NCBI GenBank assembly: GCA_019155205.2
Contig: JAHNZQ020000004.1
Span: 423,156 to 480,867 of the forward strand
Direction: 5' to 3'
DNA: 57,712 nt
Source: Gracilaria vermiculophylla
Taxonomy: Eukaryota > Rhodophyta > Florideophyceae > Gracilariales > Gracilariaceae
Both the position numbers and the translations under genes were made by a program. Under the pieces are notes generated by a model. The model worked only from the letters and a program-made list of their open reading frames with translations, was not told where the DNA came from and did no database searches. This document shows, one piece after another, positions 42,006 through 52,763 of this stretch. Each line of letters begins with the position of its first letter. The first letter of the stretch is position 1.

Positions 42006-44815
42006 GAAAACGAGTCGACTATGACGAGTCACTCGAAAAGTCGGTGAAATCGTTCATCAAGATTCTTACCCAAGAAGATATCAATTGCCAAGCATACGCT
42101 TCTTCGAAACCTCCCACTACTGCACCACGCAAGCCTGTGAGAGAAACTACCCCATCTGATACGCCTTCTCAACCAAGCACGGAAAAGAAAAAGCCTGTCT
42201 GTTTGTATCCTTCGCACAAAGCGAAAGGTCTCCGACACCTCCTCAAGGACTGTCGTGACTGTCCTCAAGACCAAAAGGACAAGCTTTTGGAGGAGATCCG
42301 TGCTAAGAAGAAGGAAGGGATCAAGCGAACCAAGCACAACGATTCTGCAGACACGGGATCTTCCGTTCTGTTCAGTGCGACTCTTGGCGGCAAGGTTCGA
42401 ACAACTGTATGCTCCGACATCGGTTCGGCGGTAGCGCTCATGGATAAGGACATGCTTGAAAAAATCCAGAAGTCAGGCATCGAAGCTCAAATCGAAGACC
42501 TTGATCCTCCTCGCCAGTTCGAGGTGGCTGCCAAGAATTTGGACGGTTCATCCACTACCATCAAGTGCACTCAAGCTGTCACAGTTGACACAGAGCTGCA
42601 TATACGTCATGGCTCTGCTCTTGTTCTTCCAAACCTTCGCTGGCTTGTGACGCCTCAAAGTGTGGGCGAGCCTTTGCTTGAACGTCCTTTCCTCGAGTCT
42701 CTCGGACTCGACGGCCACAAAGTTCTCCACGCAGCTTCCGATCGCTTCGGAGGCTCTGTGGATGTCTCGACTCTCGTTGGTGAGAAGGCAGACCACAGCC
42801 AAGGTAGTATTGGTCGTGTCATCGATGGTGTCTACCATGCTTACGGAGGCACTGACGATGCCGACCTTGACGATGATGATGGCTGGGTTGATCTAGGACC
42901 TGAGGACCCCAAAGAGAAGGAACGCATCCTGAAGTCCAAGTTGCAAGAAGCTAAGACAAACAAAATGTCTAAATCTGGCCGCCACGAACTCGAAAAACTT
43001 CTACGTGAGTTCAGCGACACCATCAAGGTTACGCTTGCTGCTGGTGATCCAGCAGACATTGAGCCTCTCAAGATTCAGCTCAAACCAGATGCAACTCCGT
43101 TTCGTGCCAAGCCACGTCGAGACCCACAACCGAAACGGATATTCATTTCCCGCTACGTCGGCAAACTCCTTAAGCTCGGGTTTGTCAAGAAGGTGACATC
43201 GCCTGAATGGGTATTGGCTCCTCTGGTCGTACCAAAGCGTCAACCTGCCATGTACCGCATGACAGTCGATCTGAAACCAGTCAATGCTCGCACTATTCCG
43301 TCTGCATGGCCTATGCCGCAGATTGAAGCAGAGCTCGCTGATACTCGGGGCTCCAAAGCCTTTGCGGGTATCGATTTCTGCAGCGGATTCTGGCGGGGAC
43401 CGCTGGACGAAGACAGTCCACTCCTGTATGCTTTCCACACTTCTGATGGTGTCGGCGCACCAACACGCACCCCTCAAGGGAGCTGTAACGCGGCACCAAA
43501 CTTCCAGGAAAAAGTCTCAGACTGCTTCACCGATCTCAAGGATCACTTCAAAGCATGGCTTGACGACTTCATGCTTTTCGCACGAGATGAAGCAGATCTT
43601 CCATCCATACTGCGTCGATTCTTCACCATCTGCCGAAAGCGAAGACTCGTTGTCTCCCTTCCTAAGTCCGAATTCTACCTTTCGGAAATTACATGGTGTG
43701 GCCGTATCATCGACGCAAACGGTGTTCGCTTCCATCCCAAGAACATTTCTGGTCTTACGGATTGTGAACCATTTCGCACAGCAGGAGAGCTGTGCGAATA
43801 CGTACACGGCGGGAACTGGGTCTCATCGAGTATTCCCCGTTTCGCCGAACGTGTCTTTCCACTTCGGAAGCTCCTCGAAGAAGTCAATGCCAGGGCTGGT
43901 GGAAGTCGTGAGAAGAAGTCCATCGCCAAAATACCGCTGAATGATCTTGGTTGGAACGACACACACCTGCAGGCCTTCCGAGACGTTCAAGCGCAGTTGC
44001 AAGGAGCAACAAGACGCGCTCACCGAGGCACGTCGAAGATATTATGTATCCATACGGATGCCTCTGACAAGTTTTGGGCGGTGGCTGCTACACAGTGCGA
44101 CCCCATGGAGCTGGACGAGGCTCTCGTTGACGAAAAGCATGAACCTTTGACCTTTCTAAGTTCTGCCTTCACTGAACGTGAGGAGAATTGGTCAACGTAC
44201 GAGAGAGAGGCCTATGCTGTGGTACAAGCATTCCGCAAGCTGGACTATCTACTTGCCTGTAACACCTCCACTCGTGTGTTCACGGATCATCGCAACCACC
44301 TCTTCGTGTTCAACCCTGTCGCAATGGAGCCTTCACTCGGCCGTCACAAAGTTCTCAAGGTCGTCCGCTGGGCTCTCTTTCTCAGTGCGTTTACGTATCG
44401 CATCGAACATGTACCCGGTGACTCCAACACATGGCCGGACATCATGACGCGCTGGATGAGAGGCTATCGTAAGCCTCCTGCAATCCGAAGGGTTGCTCCA
44501 GTGATACCGTTCAGTGGTGTCATGAAGTCCCCAGACGATCCCGAATTCGACTGGCCGGACCTAACTGAAGTGAAAGCTGTCCAGGACAAGTATAAGGACA
44601 AAGCTCCCAAAGACGCGAGGCCAAACGGGAGCAAGCTGTTACTCATCAAGGGGGCAGTCTGGATTCCCGATAAGGCAGTCAACCTCAAACGCAGACTCCT
44701 CACTATTGCTCACGCAGGCAATGCAGGCCATCGCGGTGTCGAGTCAACTTGGGACGCTCTACGCAAAGAGTTCACATGGACTGACCAGCGTGAGGACGTT
44801 CGAGACTTCGTTTAA
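42002..44815 (+). pseudogene. Gag C-terminus, protease, RT and RNase H polyprotein, family B copy 2
   Basis: 937 codons without interruption. Residues 65-95 have CLYPSHKAKGLRHLLKDCRD, a Cys/His motif unlike a normal zinc knuckle. The protease-like site near residue 140 is TVCSDIGSAVALMDKDM, with Ile for the usual Thr/Ser. RT follows from about 340: VLAPLVVPKRQPAMYRMTVD, KAFAGIDFCSGFWRGPLDED, and LKAWLDDFMLFARDEADL. RNase H shows LCIHTDASDKFWAVAATQ, NWSTYEREAYAVVQAF, RVFTDHRNHLFVF and STWPDIMTRW-like SNTWPDIMTRWMRGYR, with all acids kept. The integrase zinc finger starts (HAGNAGHRGVESTWDALRKE) and is cut by TAA 44813-44815. The ORF appears functional apart from that. Confidence 0.93.
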
Positions 44816-46039
44816 TCATGTTTACTCTACTTGCTGTCAAAGAGTGCGAACAAGATACCACGTCCGCTGTCGACGACACTTCACGCCCACAGGCCGAACG
44901 AAATCATCCACTTCGACTACCTCTTTCTTGATCAAAGTGACAAGGAAAACAAGTACGCTCTGGTGGTCAAGGATGACCTGAGTGGCTATGTATGGCTTGA
45001 ACCAAGTCCCTCTGCTGACTCGGAACACGCTGCACGCGTACTCGCACGCTGGACTCGTACGTTCACTGCACCCGATGTCTGGGTATCAGATCAAGGCTCC
45101 CACTTCAAGAACCAGGTTCTGCAGCACCTCGCCACAACTCACCGCATACGCCATAACCTCACCGTGGCCTACTCGCCTTGGGTGAATGGTACAGTCGAAT
45201 CTGTCATGCGCTCTGTGCTCGCTGCCACACGCGCCATGCTGGCTGAGCTCAAGCTGGGCCCACAAGACTGGGTATCAGTTCTTCCCGCTATTGCTTCGGC
45301 TCTCAACGAATCAAGCAACGATCGACTCGGGCGACGCCCAGAAGGTACCGCTCGAAGCCCGCTCGAAGTCATGACGGGAATATCTCCGAAACTTCAAGTA
45401 CTTCATGTACTTCCGCAACACGGCGACTATACCAAAGCCAAGACGATCGAGCATGCTCGTGCTTCACAAGTAATAAAAATTGATGAACTTCATTCAGACC
45501 TGGACAACATTCACAAGGATGTTCAGGCTCTGGTCACCAAGCGTCGCGAAAAAGTTATTGTGAAGCACAACAGGGCTACAAACATCGTTTCACCTTCATT
45601 CTCAATTGGTGACTTTGTCCTTGTACGACAGGCTGCCGAATCTGGACATAAACTCCAGTTCAAGTGGTTTGGACCATGCCGAATCACTGCCGTTCACGGT
45701 CCTATGGTCTATTCTGTCACCACTCTGTCGGAGTCTAAGACCAAGCGTGTGCATGCAGCACGACTTCTCAAGTACAAAGACTCTCTGCTCGGATCAGAGG
45801 TACCCAAGGACCTGCTCGAACTCGTCGATAAGACTGAGTCTCGCTACGACGTCATCGCCAAAATTGTCGATATCGGCGAAGACAAGGACGGAATCTGGTT
45901 TCGCGTTATCTGGGATGGACTTCCCGATAAGCGCGACTGGACGTGGCAGTCTGCAACTACGCTCTATGCTGATATTCCTGATCTCGTTCTCATGTTTCTC
46001 AACTCGTGCAGCAAGCGCAAGCTTGTCGCGAAGACATAG
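44816..46039 (+). pseudogene. Integrase with chromodomain-like end, family B copy 2
   Basis: In the same frame as the preceding ORF, after one TAA. The DDE acids are present: IIHFDYLFLDQSDKE, DVWVSDQGSHFKNQVL and VNGTVESVMRSVLAATR. The zinc finger's last Cys pair reads SCLLYLL, so one Cys is missing. SH3-like GDFVLVRQAAESGHKLQFKW, then AKIVDIGEDKDGIWFRVIWD with DKRDWTWQSATTL as the chromodomain-like end. Stop at 46037-46039, 65 bases before the 3' LTR. Only the stop and the missing Cys would prevent activity. Confidence 0.92.
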
Positions 46040-46419
46040 CGCCAGCTAGGCATTTCGACCTGAGCGCTCTTCCATTCAAAACACAAGAGTCCTCGTGGGG
46101 GCAGTGTTGCACGCTGGCACATTGATACGGTAGCACAACGGCCGAATAAGGAGGATCCATATTACTCCTTATTCTTATTTCGTTCCCTTACAATTAATTC
46201 CACCAATTATCGTGCGCCATAATGGACCCTCCATTATGGCATTTTATTTCGATCGTAAGTAGCATTATAAAAGCGGCAATGCCACTCCGGCATTGCCAGA
46301 CCATCTCTCACCCGGACGGAGTCTCCGCACCCCACCAAAATAGTGCTTCTACCTCCGGTGTGAACAAGACGTTCCACACCAACACCTCTACTGTTCCACC
46401 AGCATCGTCTGGTGTTCCA

Positions 46420-46805
46420 TGTTGGATGTTGACGTTGTACTGTCACTGAAAACAACTGTGATTGGTACAAGTGTTATGGCGCTAATTGGTTGTTCCGGGT
46501 TACACGTGTGTAGCTAGCATACTGGGCATGCTGTACAGTGTGCANNNNNNNNNNNNNNNNNNNNNNNNNNNNNNNNNNNNNNNNNNNNNNNNNNNNNNNN
46601 NNNNNNNNNNNNNNNNNNNNNNNNNNNNNNNNNNNNNNNNNNNNCTTAGTGAGTTAGGGTGTGCTTCGAGCTGAGTTGCGCGATGGTGCGGCGAAGTAGC
46701 ACTATATAAGTTGTGACTTGAGCACCTCCAAGTAAACTCCGAGCCAGAGCTGGCGAACTTCCTTTGCATCCCCTCAACTTTCCCTTGCCCCTCTGACCTC
46801 CAATA
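46420..46805. mobile_element. LTR-like insertion (copia type) in the gypsy 3' LTR, with assembly gap
   Basis: It begins TGTTGGATG and ends CCTCCAATA, close to the TGTTGGA...TCCAACA ends of many copia LTRs. It is flanked by a perfect 5-bp duplication TTCCA (46415-46419, 46806-46810). A TATA-like CTATATAAG lies near 46702. The 100 N inside (46545-46644) mean its length is unknown; it may be a solo LTR or a complete element whose middle was not assembled. Confidence 0.75.
46545..46644. other. Assembly gap (100 N)
   Basis: Exactly 100 N, a common filler for gaps of unknown size. Confidence 0.99.
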
Positions 46806-46980
46806 TTCCACACTTCCAGTCCCACCACCATCTGGTGGTGTTCCAAATCAATCCCTGATCTACCAGGTTATCTCTCAAAGCAATTCCAGTCACTGCTGGT
46901 TATTTACTACCGTTCCACTCGATTCCATTATCGTTCCACACTACGTGGTTTGTCCCTGCTGTCACCCGTTGCGTACCACA

Positions 46981-49600
46981 CAACCCCTACCGCGCGGAGC
47001 AATTCATGAGGCGAATCATAGACTTTGCACTCGCCGTGGACGTGTCTCTACAACTGTGTACCCTACAAATGCTTTTTTCTCACATTGCATGTGCGGGAGA
47101 ATCTCCAAACATCTTGATCATTACTTTTTAGTAGTTTGAATCCTTATCGTATCCTGCTTGATACGCGCAGTCGCCTTATTTGTTCTTTTACCATTCGTTC
47201 TCATGACTTTAATGTTTGCCCTGTATCAAATGCTAATTTATTTTGCCTTGATATACGCGTAGATCTACTCAAAACGTTGAAAAAAGCGAAATTCGCATTT
47301 TAGACATTTAATCACCTCTTTTCCAGTTTAATACCGCTCTGTATAATAAAGCATATGACTTACGCTTAAGACGCAACATAGTTATATCCTATAACGCTGG
47401 TTAAGTCCTGTAACGCCTGTTAAGTCCTGTAACGCTACGCAGAATGTAAACGTTGGTATGCTAATTGCCAAGAATACTTTTGATCGCAGCTTAGAGCAAT
47501 CGAAATGATAGTATCTACAAAGACGTTTACGTGCAAATCGTTCCAGTTTTATATTTCACGATATATTTAATATATTTTCTCGTTACAGTAAGTATTTTAT
47601 AAATCGTTCTTGGTCAGAATACAGCTTATCAAAGATATGAAAGTGTAAGAGCCCGTTACACCTGTGTTGAGCGACCGCCGATCGACCGCCGACGAGAAAC
47701 GAAGTTGAAAATTTCAAACAATACCAGATTGAGTTTAATTTTGTAAGAAATTTAACTATGAACTAACCAGAAACAATGGTCCATCTTCATTTCTTTTGAC
47801 TGTCTGAATATCGTCTAATGTGCAGCTATTCGGCCTGTATATTTGACAGATCTCGGAAGTATACCGAGACTACTCAATTCAGAGCACGTCGCAGCCAGCA
47901 TGGCGCAGGACGAAGAGTAGATGCACATCCGCGTGGCATCTAGAAATTGTGCAAGGAGCACAACGAAACGATGAAAACGGCTGATAATTTTCATTTGAGA
48001 ATAATGGTGAGCAGTACATTCTTGAACAGTTCTGTTAATCCCAGCGCTTCTACCGCTCTGATTGTATTGGAATGCTCAGTAACAGTTTTGAAACCGTCCA
48101 TAATCGCCAAACTAAGACCACCTAAAAAAATCATCAATGATCAAGAAGATGTGTCCCTGCAGTAATTCATGTTTTTTTGTTGATTTCTTGCAACTTATCT
48201 TGATAGTATCCTTTTTCTTCAAACATATTTTTGAGGGGAAATGGTAATGTGAAAAAGGTCGAATAGCATTTCAGGAGCTTATTCCAACAGCGGGTTAAGA
48301 AAATAAATTAGAATCTTAATGAAAATCCAAGCTTTCATGCCAACCAATCACATGCTCGTAAATGCGCATCGACGGTCGATCGACTGTGGATCTATATTGT
48401 TAAGAAAGACCCTAAGAATTGAAGTTTGCAAACAACATTGGAATGTTGCCTTTTTTCAAACTGTGCCAAGCAAGTTCCCCTGGTTGAGTGCTGAGTGGCT
48501 GCAAAACATTTTGTGTTGCACGACGCAGGAATCTGTACGAAAACTTGTTTTCAGATTAAATAGAAGAATTTTCGACAACATGGGAGCTTGTGACTTTGAA
48601 AGCGAATGAATTGTTTGAATATTCAAAATCAAAGAGAAAACTTTGAAAAAACTCAATTTTGTAGTGGACGAGATATGGACAAAAGAAGACGAGTGCAATC
48701 TACAATTAATTGTGGAACAAAAACACAATGCGGCTTGAAAAGAACTATTTCGCTGCTGGGCAGGGCACGTGTAAAAACGTATTTTCGTCGAAAGGCAGGA
48801 GACAGTTGCCTTTGATAAAAAGAACGGGCTGAACATTCTGGAGCACATTAGGCTCTGTTTTAGAGAAACATTAGTGTATGTTGCTGTCTGGCTTGTGAGG
48901 CTGGGTTTGGTTTCTTGGATGGGCGTGGTTTTCAAATTTCGCAACGAATTCTGAAAGCTACAACTGTTGTGGTGGCGTTTGATGAATGAGTTGTTTGCAC
49001 AAATGTACACCGTGGTTGCTATTTGTGCAAGTTCATATGGAACGTGACCGATGGTGGAAAAAAAGTTTTGAATGGAATGAAACAAGTTTTATGAGGGGAA
49101 GGGAGACAGAACGCTCGAGTTTAATGTGGAGTTTGTTTTATTCAGGACGGTGTAGTGTGGAATTGAGAGCGAGACTGGCACATTTTTGGTTTTCTTTTTC
49201 TGATATAATCAGTAATGCTGTTGGAGTTGACCTCAACGTTTTGAAACGCTTTTTTGCGGTTGCTTGCGAATTTAGTTGTCAGGATGTTCACATCTAGTGG
49301 TCTGTGATGCGGTGGCTTTTTGTTGTTTTTTCGGTTTGGTCGTTAAACGGCGGCGAATGAATGCAATTCACGTCACGAGAATGTGCGGTTTTTGGAATTT
49401 TAGCGGCGAGTGGACGACGACGACGATTATGTGAGTGTTCGACTGTTGAACAGTCACGCACGGCGCTGGATCGCCTTTGTCCGACACTGTCGGAGCAAAT
49501 TTTGGGCACTCGCTGCGGGGGTGCCCTTGCGCCGACGACTGTTCAGGTACTGCGCCGCTGATTGTGAATGGACATGGGCGCGAGTGGGACTGTTTACGTG
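46981..49600. other. Spacer without confirmed gene
   Basis: AT-rich to 48300, then plus-strand GT-rich sequence. The longest ORF is 48456-49085 on the minus strand (209 codons, Ser/Thr/Cys/Phe-rich, no recognisable domain); on the opposite strand a broken frame near 48640-48830 reads NFVVDEIWTKEDECNLQLIV. Neither is convincing. At 47400-47440 GTTAAGTCCTGTAACGC-type units repeat two to three times. 47670-47695 repeats GACCGCCGA. Confidence 0.45.
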
Positions 49601-50834
49601 TGCTAACGAAAAGCGTTGGGGCGCCACATGTGCGGCGCATTGGTAGTGCAGGCCAGACACATGGGAAGCGCGGCAGCACGGCTGCGGCGGTCAAAAAGTG
49701 CGCGGCGGAAGACGATCGTCGCTGCGCTCACGCGCCGTTTGCGTGGCGGCAGACGCGTGGCCGTGGAGGTTGCGGCGGTTGTTCGAAAAGTGTGAAACAC
49801 AAAAAAACATTTGGAAAACAAATGGCGTTCTTGAGCGCAGCTGTGGCAGGAGGGTCGCCGTTGCTGCTGCTGCGGTACGTGTAAGGCGTGTGTGCGCGTG
49901 GAGGCGGTGGGCGGCGTGCTGCAAATGTGCAGCCGCCAGCGCGCTCGTTGGAGCCCGCGGCGGGAGGAAGTCTCACAAGAAGGCGTAGCGCACGGAGGCC
50001 GCCTCGCGCGAGTGCCCCGCGCGTCTGCCTCGCGCGTCTGCCTCGCGCGTGTGCCTCGCGACGCGCAGGCTGCACTGCGGGCGGCGGCCACCAGCGCGAG
50101 CGGCGCTGCTGTGCCGTGCTCCGGCCGCGTGGCTGATGATTTGTTTGCTCACCGGCGCGAGGCACGTGCGGCGCCGCCAGACCTGTGCAGCGCGCGCGCG
50201 CGCGCGTGCGCGGCTGCACGCGCCGCAGAGGAGGCGCGTGACACGGCGTGCGACGGAGAGCGGGCCGGCCGCAGTGCTCGCGCGCGTGCGTGCTGCACGC
50301 GCGCGGCGCGGCGGCGCGCTGTTTACCGCGGCGCGTCGCGCGCGGCGCCACACGACTTTCGCACGCGGCGCGCGCACGCGCGCGCCTTTCATCCCGCGCG
50401 CGACGTCGCCGGCCAGCGGCAGCGCCGCCGCCGCCCGCACCCGCGCCGGAAAACAACGCGTGCACGCAGCCGCAGCGCAGCGCGGCGCACGCGCGCAGCG
50501 CACCGGAGCGATCCATGAGGCGCAGCGCGGCGCGCGTACGGGGCCGCGCCAGTCGCGGCTCTCCGCCGGCGCGCGTGGCGCGCGCGTGCGCGGCGCGTGC
50601 GCGGCGCGCGCGCGCTCGCGAGAGAGCGCTTTCTGCGCCCGCCGCCGCTACGCTGGACGGCGCGCGCGCGTCTGGCAGCGTCCCTCCGTCGCCAATCGTT
50701 CCCCATCGCGCGAGCGCGCGCCGCTGCACGTTGACGCTTTATACGCCTCCATCCAATGGCACGCCTCCCCTCCACCGCCGCCGCCGCCGTCACCAGACGC
50801 GCAGCCCCCTCTCGCCCTCACAGTGCGCGCGCGC

Positions 50835-50871
<37 letters not shown>

Positions 50872-50889
50872 CGGCGCGGCCGCCGCACA
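49601..50889. other. CpG-dense 3' flank of the zinc-finger gene
   Basis: Extremely GC-rich, with runs such as GCGCGCGCGCGCGTGCGCGG near 50195-50215 and GCGCGTCTGCCTC repeated around 50020-50060. Long ORFs on all frames are expected from composition alone and are Arg/Ala-rich; none is called. 50825-50871 has a (GC)n run followed by (CCG)n. Confidence 0.6.
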
Positions 50890-51181
50890 CTATCGTCTCA
50901 ACGATTCCACTTTTTCGCGGTGCAGGTTTTCGCGGTGCCGGCTCAGGTTGCTCTTCTTGGCGAAGCGCTTGTCGCAGAACTCGCACGCGAACGGGCGCGC
51001 GTTCTCGTGCACGGACGAGATGTGCGACTTGAGGTCCGAGCGCTTGCCAAACGCCTTGGCGCAGTCCGCGACGGGGCAGGTGTGCGGCCGGATGCCGGCG
51101 TGCACCGTCTTGAGGTGCTGATTGAGGTGGCTGCGCTGCGAAAACTGGTGCGAGCACGACGGGCACTGGAACTTGCCCGAC

Positions 51182-51215
<34 letters not shown>

Positions 51216-51783
51216 TGGCGGCGGCGCGCGCCGACGGGTCGCGCTCACGCTCGCGGTTGCGGTGGTGTTTCCGCACGTGCGCCTGCAGCTGCGACAGCGA
51301 GGCGTATTGCTTGTTGCACGTGGGGCACATGGGCGGGCCGGCAGACTGCTGCGCGTGGTGCGACGAGCGGCCCGACGACGAGTGGAACGACTGCATGCGC
51401 AGCGGGTAGGGCGAGGCCGTGGAGCTGGCGCGCGCCGGGGTGGACGACACGGGCGCGTCGCTCAGGCGGAAGCTCATGGACGCGATGGAGGTGCGCGTGG
51501 AGGAGGCGGAGCCGCGCGCGGCGGAGGACGACGACGACGACGAGCCGGCGTGCGACGACGACGACGACGACGGCTGGTGCGGGCGGTCCAGCACGGTGCT
51601 CCAGAAGCTGCGCGACGACGAGGGCGGGGCGCCCGGGCGCGAGCGCGAGGCGGACGGGGGGCGGCCGACGTCGGTGTTGGTGCGGCGGAGGGCGCCGGTG
51701 TCGTTGGAGGGCACGGAGTGAATGACGCCCTCCATGGGGGCGCTGGTGTCGTAGTTGCCGCCGACGAGCTTTCGGAGATCCAT
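50890..51783 (-). CDS. C2H2 zinc-finger protein, four fingers, 297 aa
   Basis: A single uninterrupted reading frame from ATG 51781-51783 (MDLRKLVGGNYDTSAPMEGV) to TAG 50890-50892. The frame is open further upstream, but no stronger start is needed and MDLRKL has a suitable context (GCCGTCATGG). Residues 1-65 are polar, 72-87 are two Ser runs made of TCG repeats, and 187-201 is an Ala tract between fingers 1 and 2. Fingers: C153/C156/H169/H173, C207/C210/H223/H228, C236/C241/H254/H259 (CX4C) and C267/C270/H283/H288. Fingers 2-4 have short linkers (HAGIRP, HENARP), as in DNA-binding arrays. It is likely a nuclear transcription factor; the target is unknown. It is the only clearly intact non-transposon gene here and shows no TE features. 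Confidence 0.92.
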
Positions 51784-52150
51784 GACGGCGGGGGCGGCGG
51801 AAGTGGTGGCGGGACAAGATGTAGGTGGCACACAATCTCTTGTATGAATGTGTATTGTGTGGTTGTTTGTTAGCTTACGCAATGGGCGGTTAGCGGGCGG
51901 GCTGTCAAGGCGAGGAAGGGGCAGCGGAGGGCGCGAGCGGAAAGCGCGCACAACGCGGCGGCAGCTGTGCGGACGGGCGGGAGGGTAGCGGTGCGCGTGG
52001 GGGGTTGGGTGGGGGGGAGGGGGCTGGGAAGGAACGGGTGTGAACGGTGCGGACGCACGCCGCGGCGTTGCTTTTGAGCGCGGCGTCGGCGCAGCGAGTG
52101 TCGCTGGTGCGGGTCAGACACTGAACACGGGCGGGGTGGTTGCCGAAATT
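51784..52150 (-). promoter_or_regulatory. Upstream region of the zinc-finger gene
   Basis: GC-rich with an AT-containing island at 51830-51880 (minus strand: AACAAACAACCACACAATAC and TTCATACAAGAG), about 50-100 bases before the ATG, where the transcription start is likely. No TATA box is seen. A G-run GGGGGGTTGGGTGGGGGGGA at 51999-52020 on the plus strand could form a G-quadruplex. Confidence 0.4.
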
Positions 52151-52698
52151 TCAAAAATTGGGTGCACCGTAACGCGTGCGCCGGCGTGGGCGTGCTGTTC
52201 GCGCGCTACCGAGCTAACGCGCGCAGCGGCGGCGCCGCCGGCGCCGTCGCCATTGGCGGAAAACTTTCGCCGCGCGCCGAGTTCCAGCGCCTTCCACGCG
52301 CGGCGCCGCCGCATCACGCCAAACCGCCCGCGCGCGCCCAAACAGCAGATCACTTGCGCTGTGCGCATCGCCGCAGCCGCCCGCCGCCGCCGCCGCCGCC
52401 GCCGGTTTCCTTTTCGCCGCCGCAGCGCGCAACCACCGCAGCACGCAACCGCCGCCGCCGCCGCGCGCCGCCGCCGCAGCCGCACGCCGCCGCGCGCCGC
52501 CGCCGCCCCCTCCGCGCCGCTCTGTGGCTGCCGTGGCGCGCGCGCCGCGCGCTGTAAACCCCGCCCAAATTGCCCAATCTTTTTGTATCTTTTGGCCGCC
52601 GTCCGCTGCATGTGCGCCGCCCGCCCGATAGCCGCGCGCCCAGTAGCCGCGCGCCACCCTCGCCCGCCTCGCCGCCGTCGCCTCGCTTCGCCTCGCGG
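52151..52698. other. GC-rich upstream flank with CCG runs
   Basis: (CCG)n at about 52380-52402 and GCCGCCGCC-rich stretches to 52510. Overlapping Arg/Ala ORFs are composition artefacts. Nothing else recognised. Confidence 0.5.
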
Positions 52699-52763
52699 CT
52701 CGCCCCCGCGGCTCGCCCCCGCGGCTCGCCCCCGCGGCTCGCCCCCGCGGCTCGCCCCCGCAC
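52699..52763. repeat. 13-bp minisatellite, five units
   Basis: CTCGCCCCCGCGG repeated at 52699, 52712, 52725, 52738 and 52751, the last unit ending CAC in place of CGG. Confidence 0.9.

Larger units (their letters stand above)
40852..46980 (+). mobile_element. Ty3/gypsy element, family B copy 2 (nearly intact)
   Basis: LTRs of 485 bp (40852-41336; 46105-46419 plus 46811-46980) bracket gag, protease, RT, RNase H, integrase and a chromodomain-like end. The LTR halves differ at about a dozen positions, so it is the youngest gypsy here. Defects visible are one frame break in gag near 41950, one TAA at 44813-44815 in the integrase zinc region, and a nested LTR in the 3' LTR. No target duplication was found (ATAAC left, CAACC right). 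GTGGGGGCAG before 46105 is the polypurine tract. Confidence 0.95.
46105..46980 (+). repeat. 3' LTR of family B copy 2, interrupted
   Basis: 46105-46419 (315 bp) plus 46811-46980 (170 bp) add up to 485 bp, the exact length of the 5' LTR. The break is at GTTCCA. Same hairpins and TATAAAAG as in the 5' LTR. Confidence 0.93.

Noticed and set aside
40847..46985. Target site duplication around the gypsy element of family B copy 2
   Set aside because: ATAAC and CAACC share only three aligned bases.
48456..49085. 209-codon minus-strand ORF as a gene
   Set aside because: No domain, a Ser/Thr/Cys/Phe composition expected from the GT-rich opposite strand, and no supporting context.
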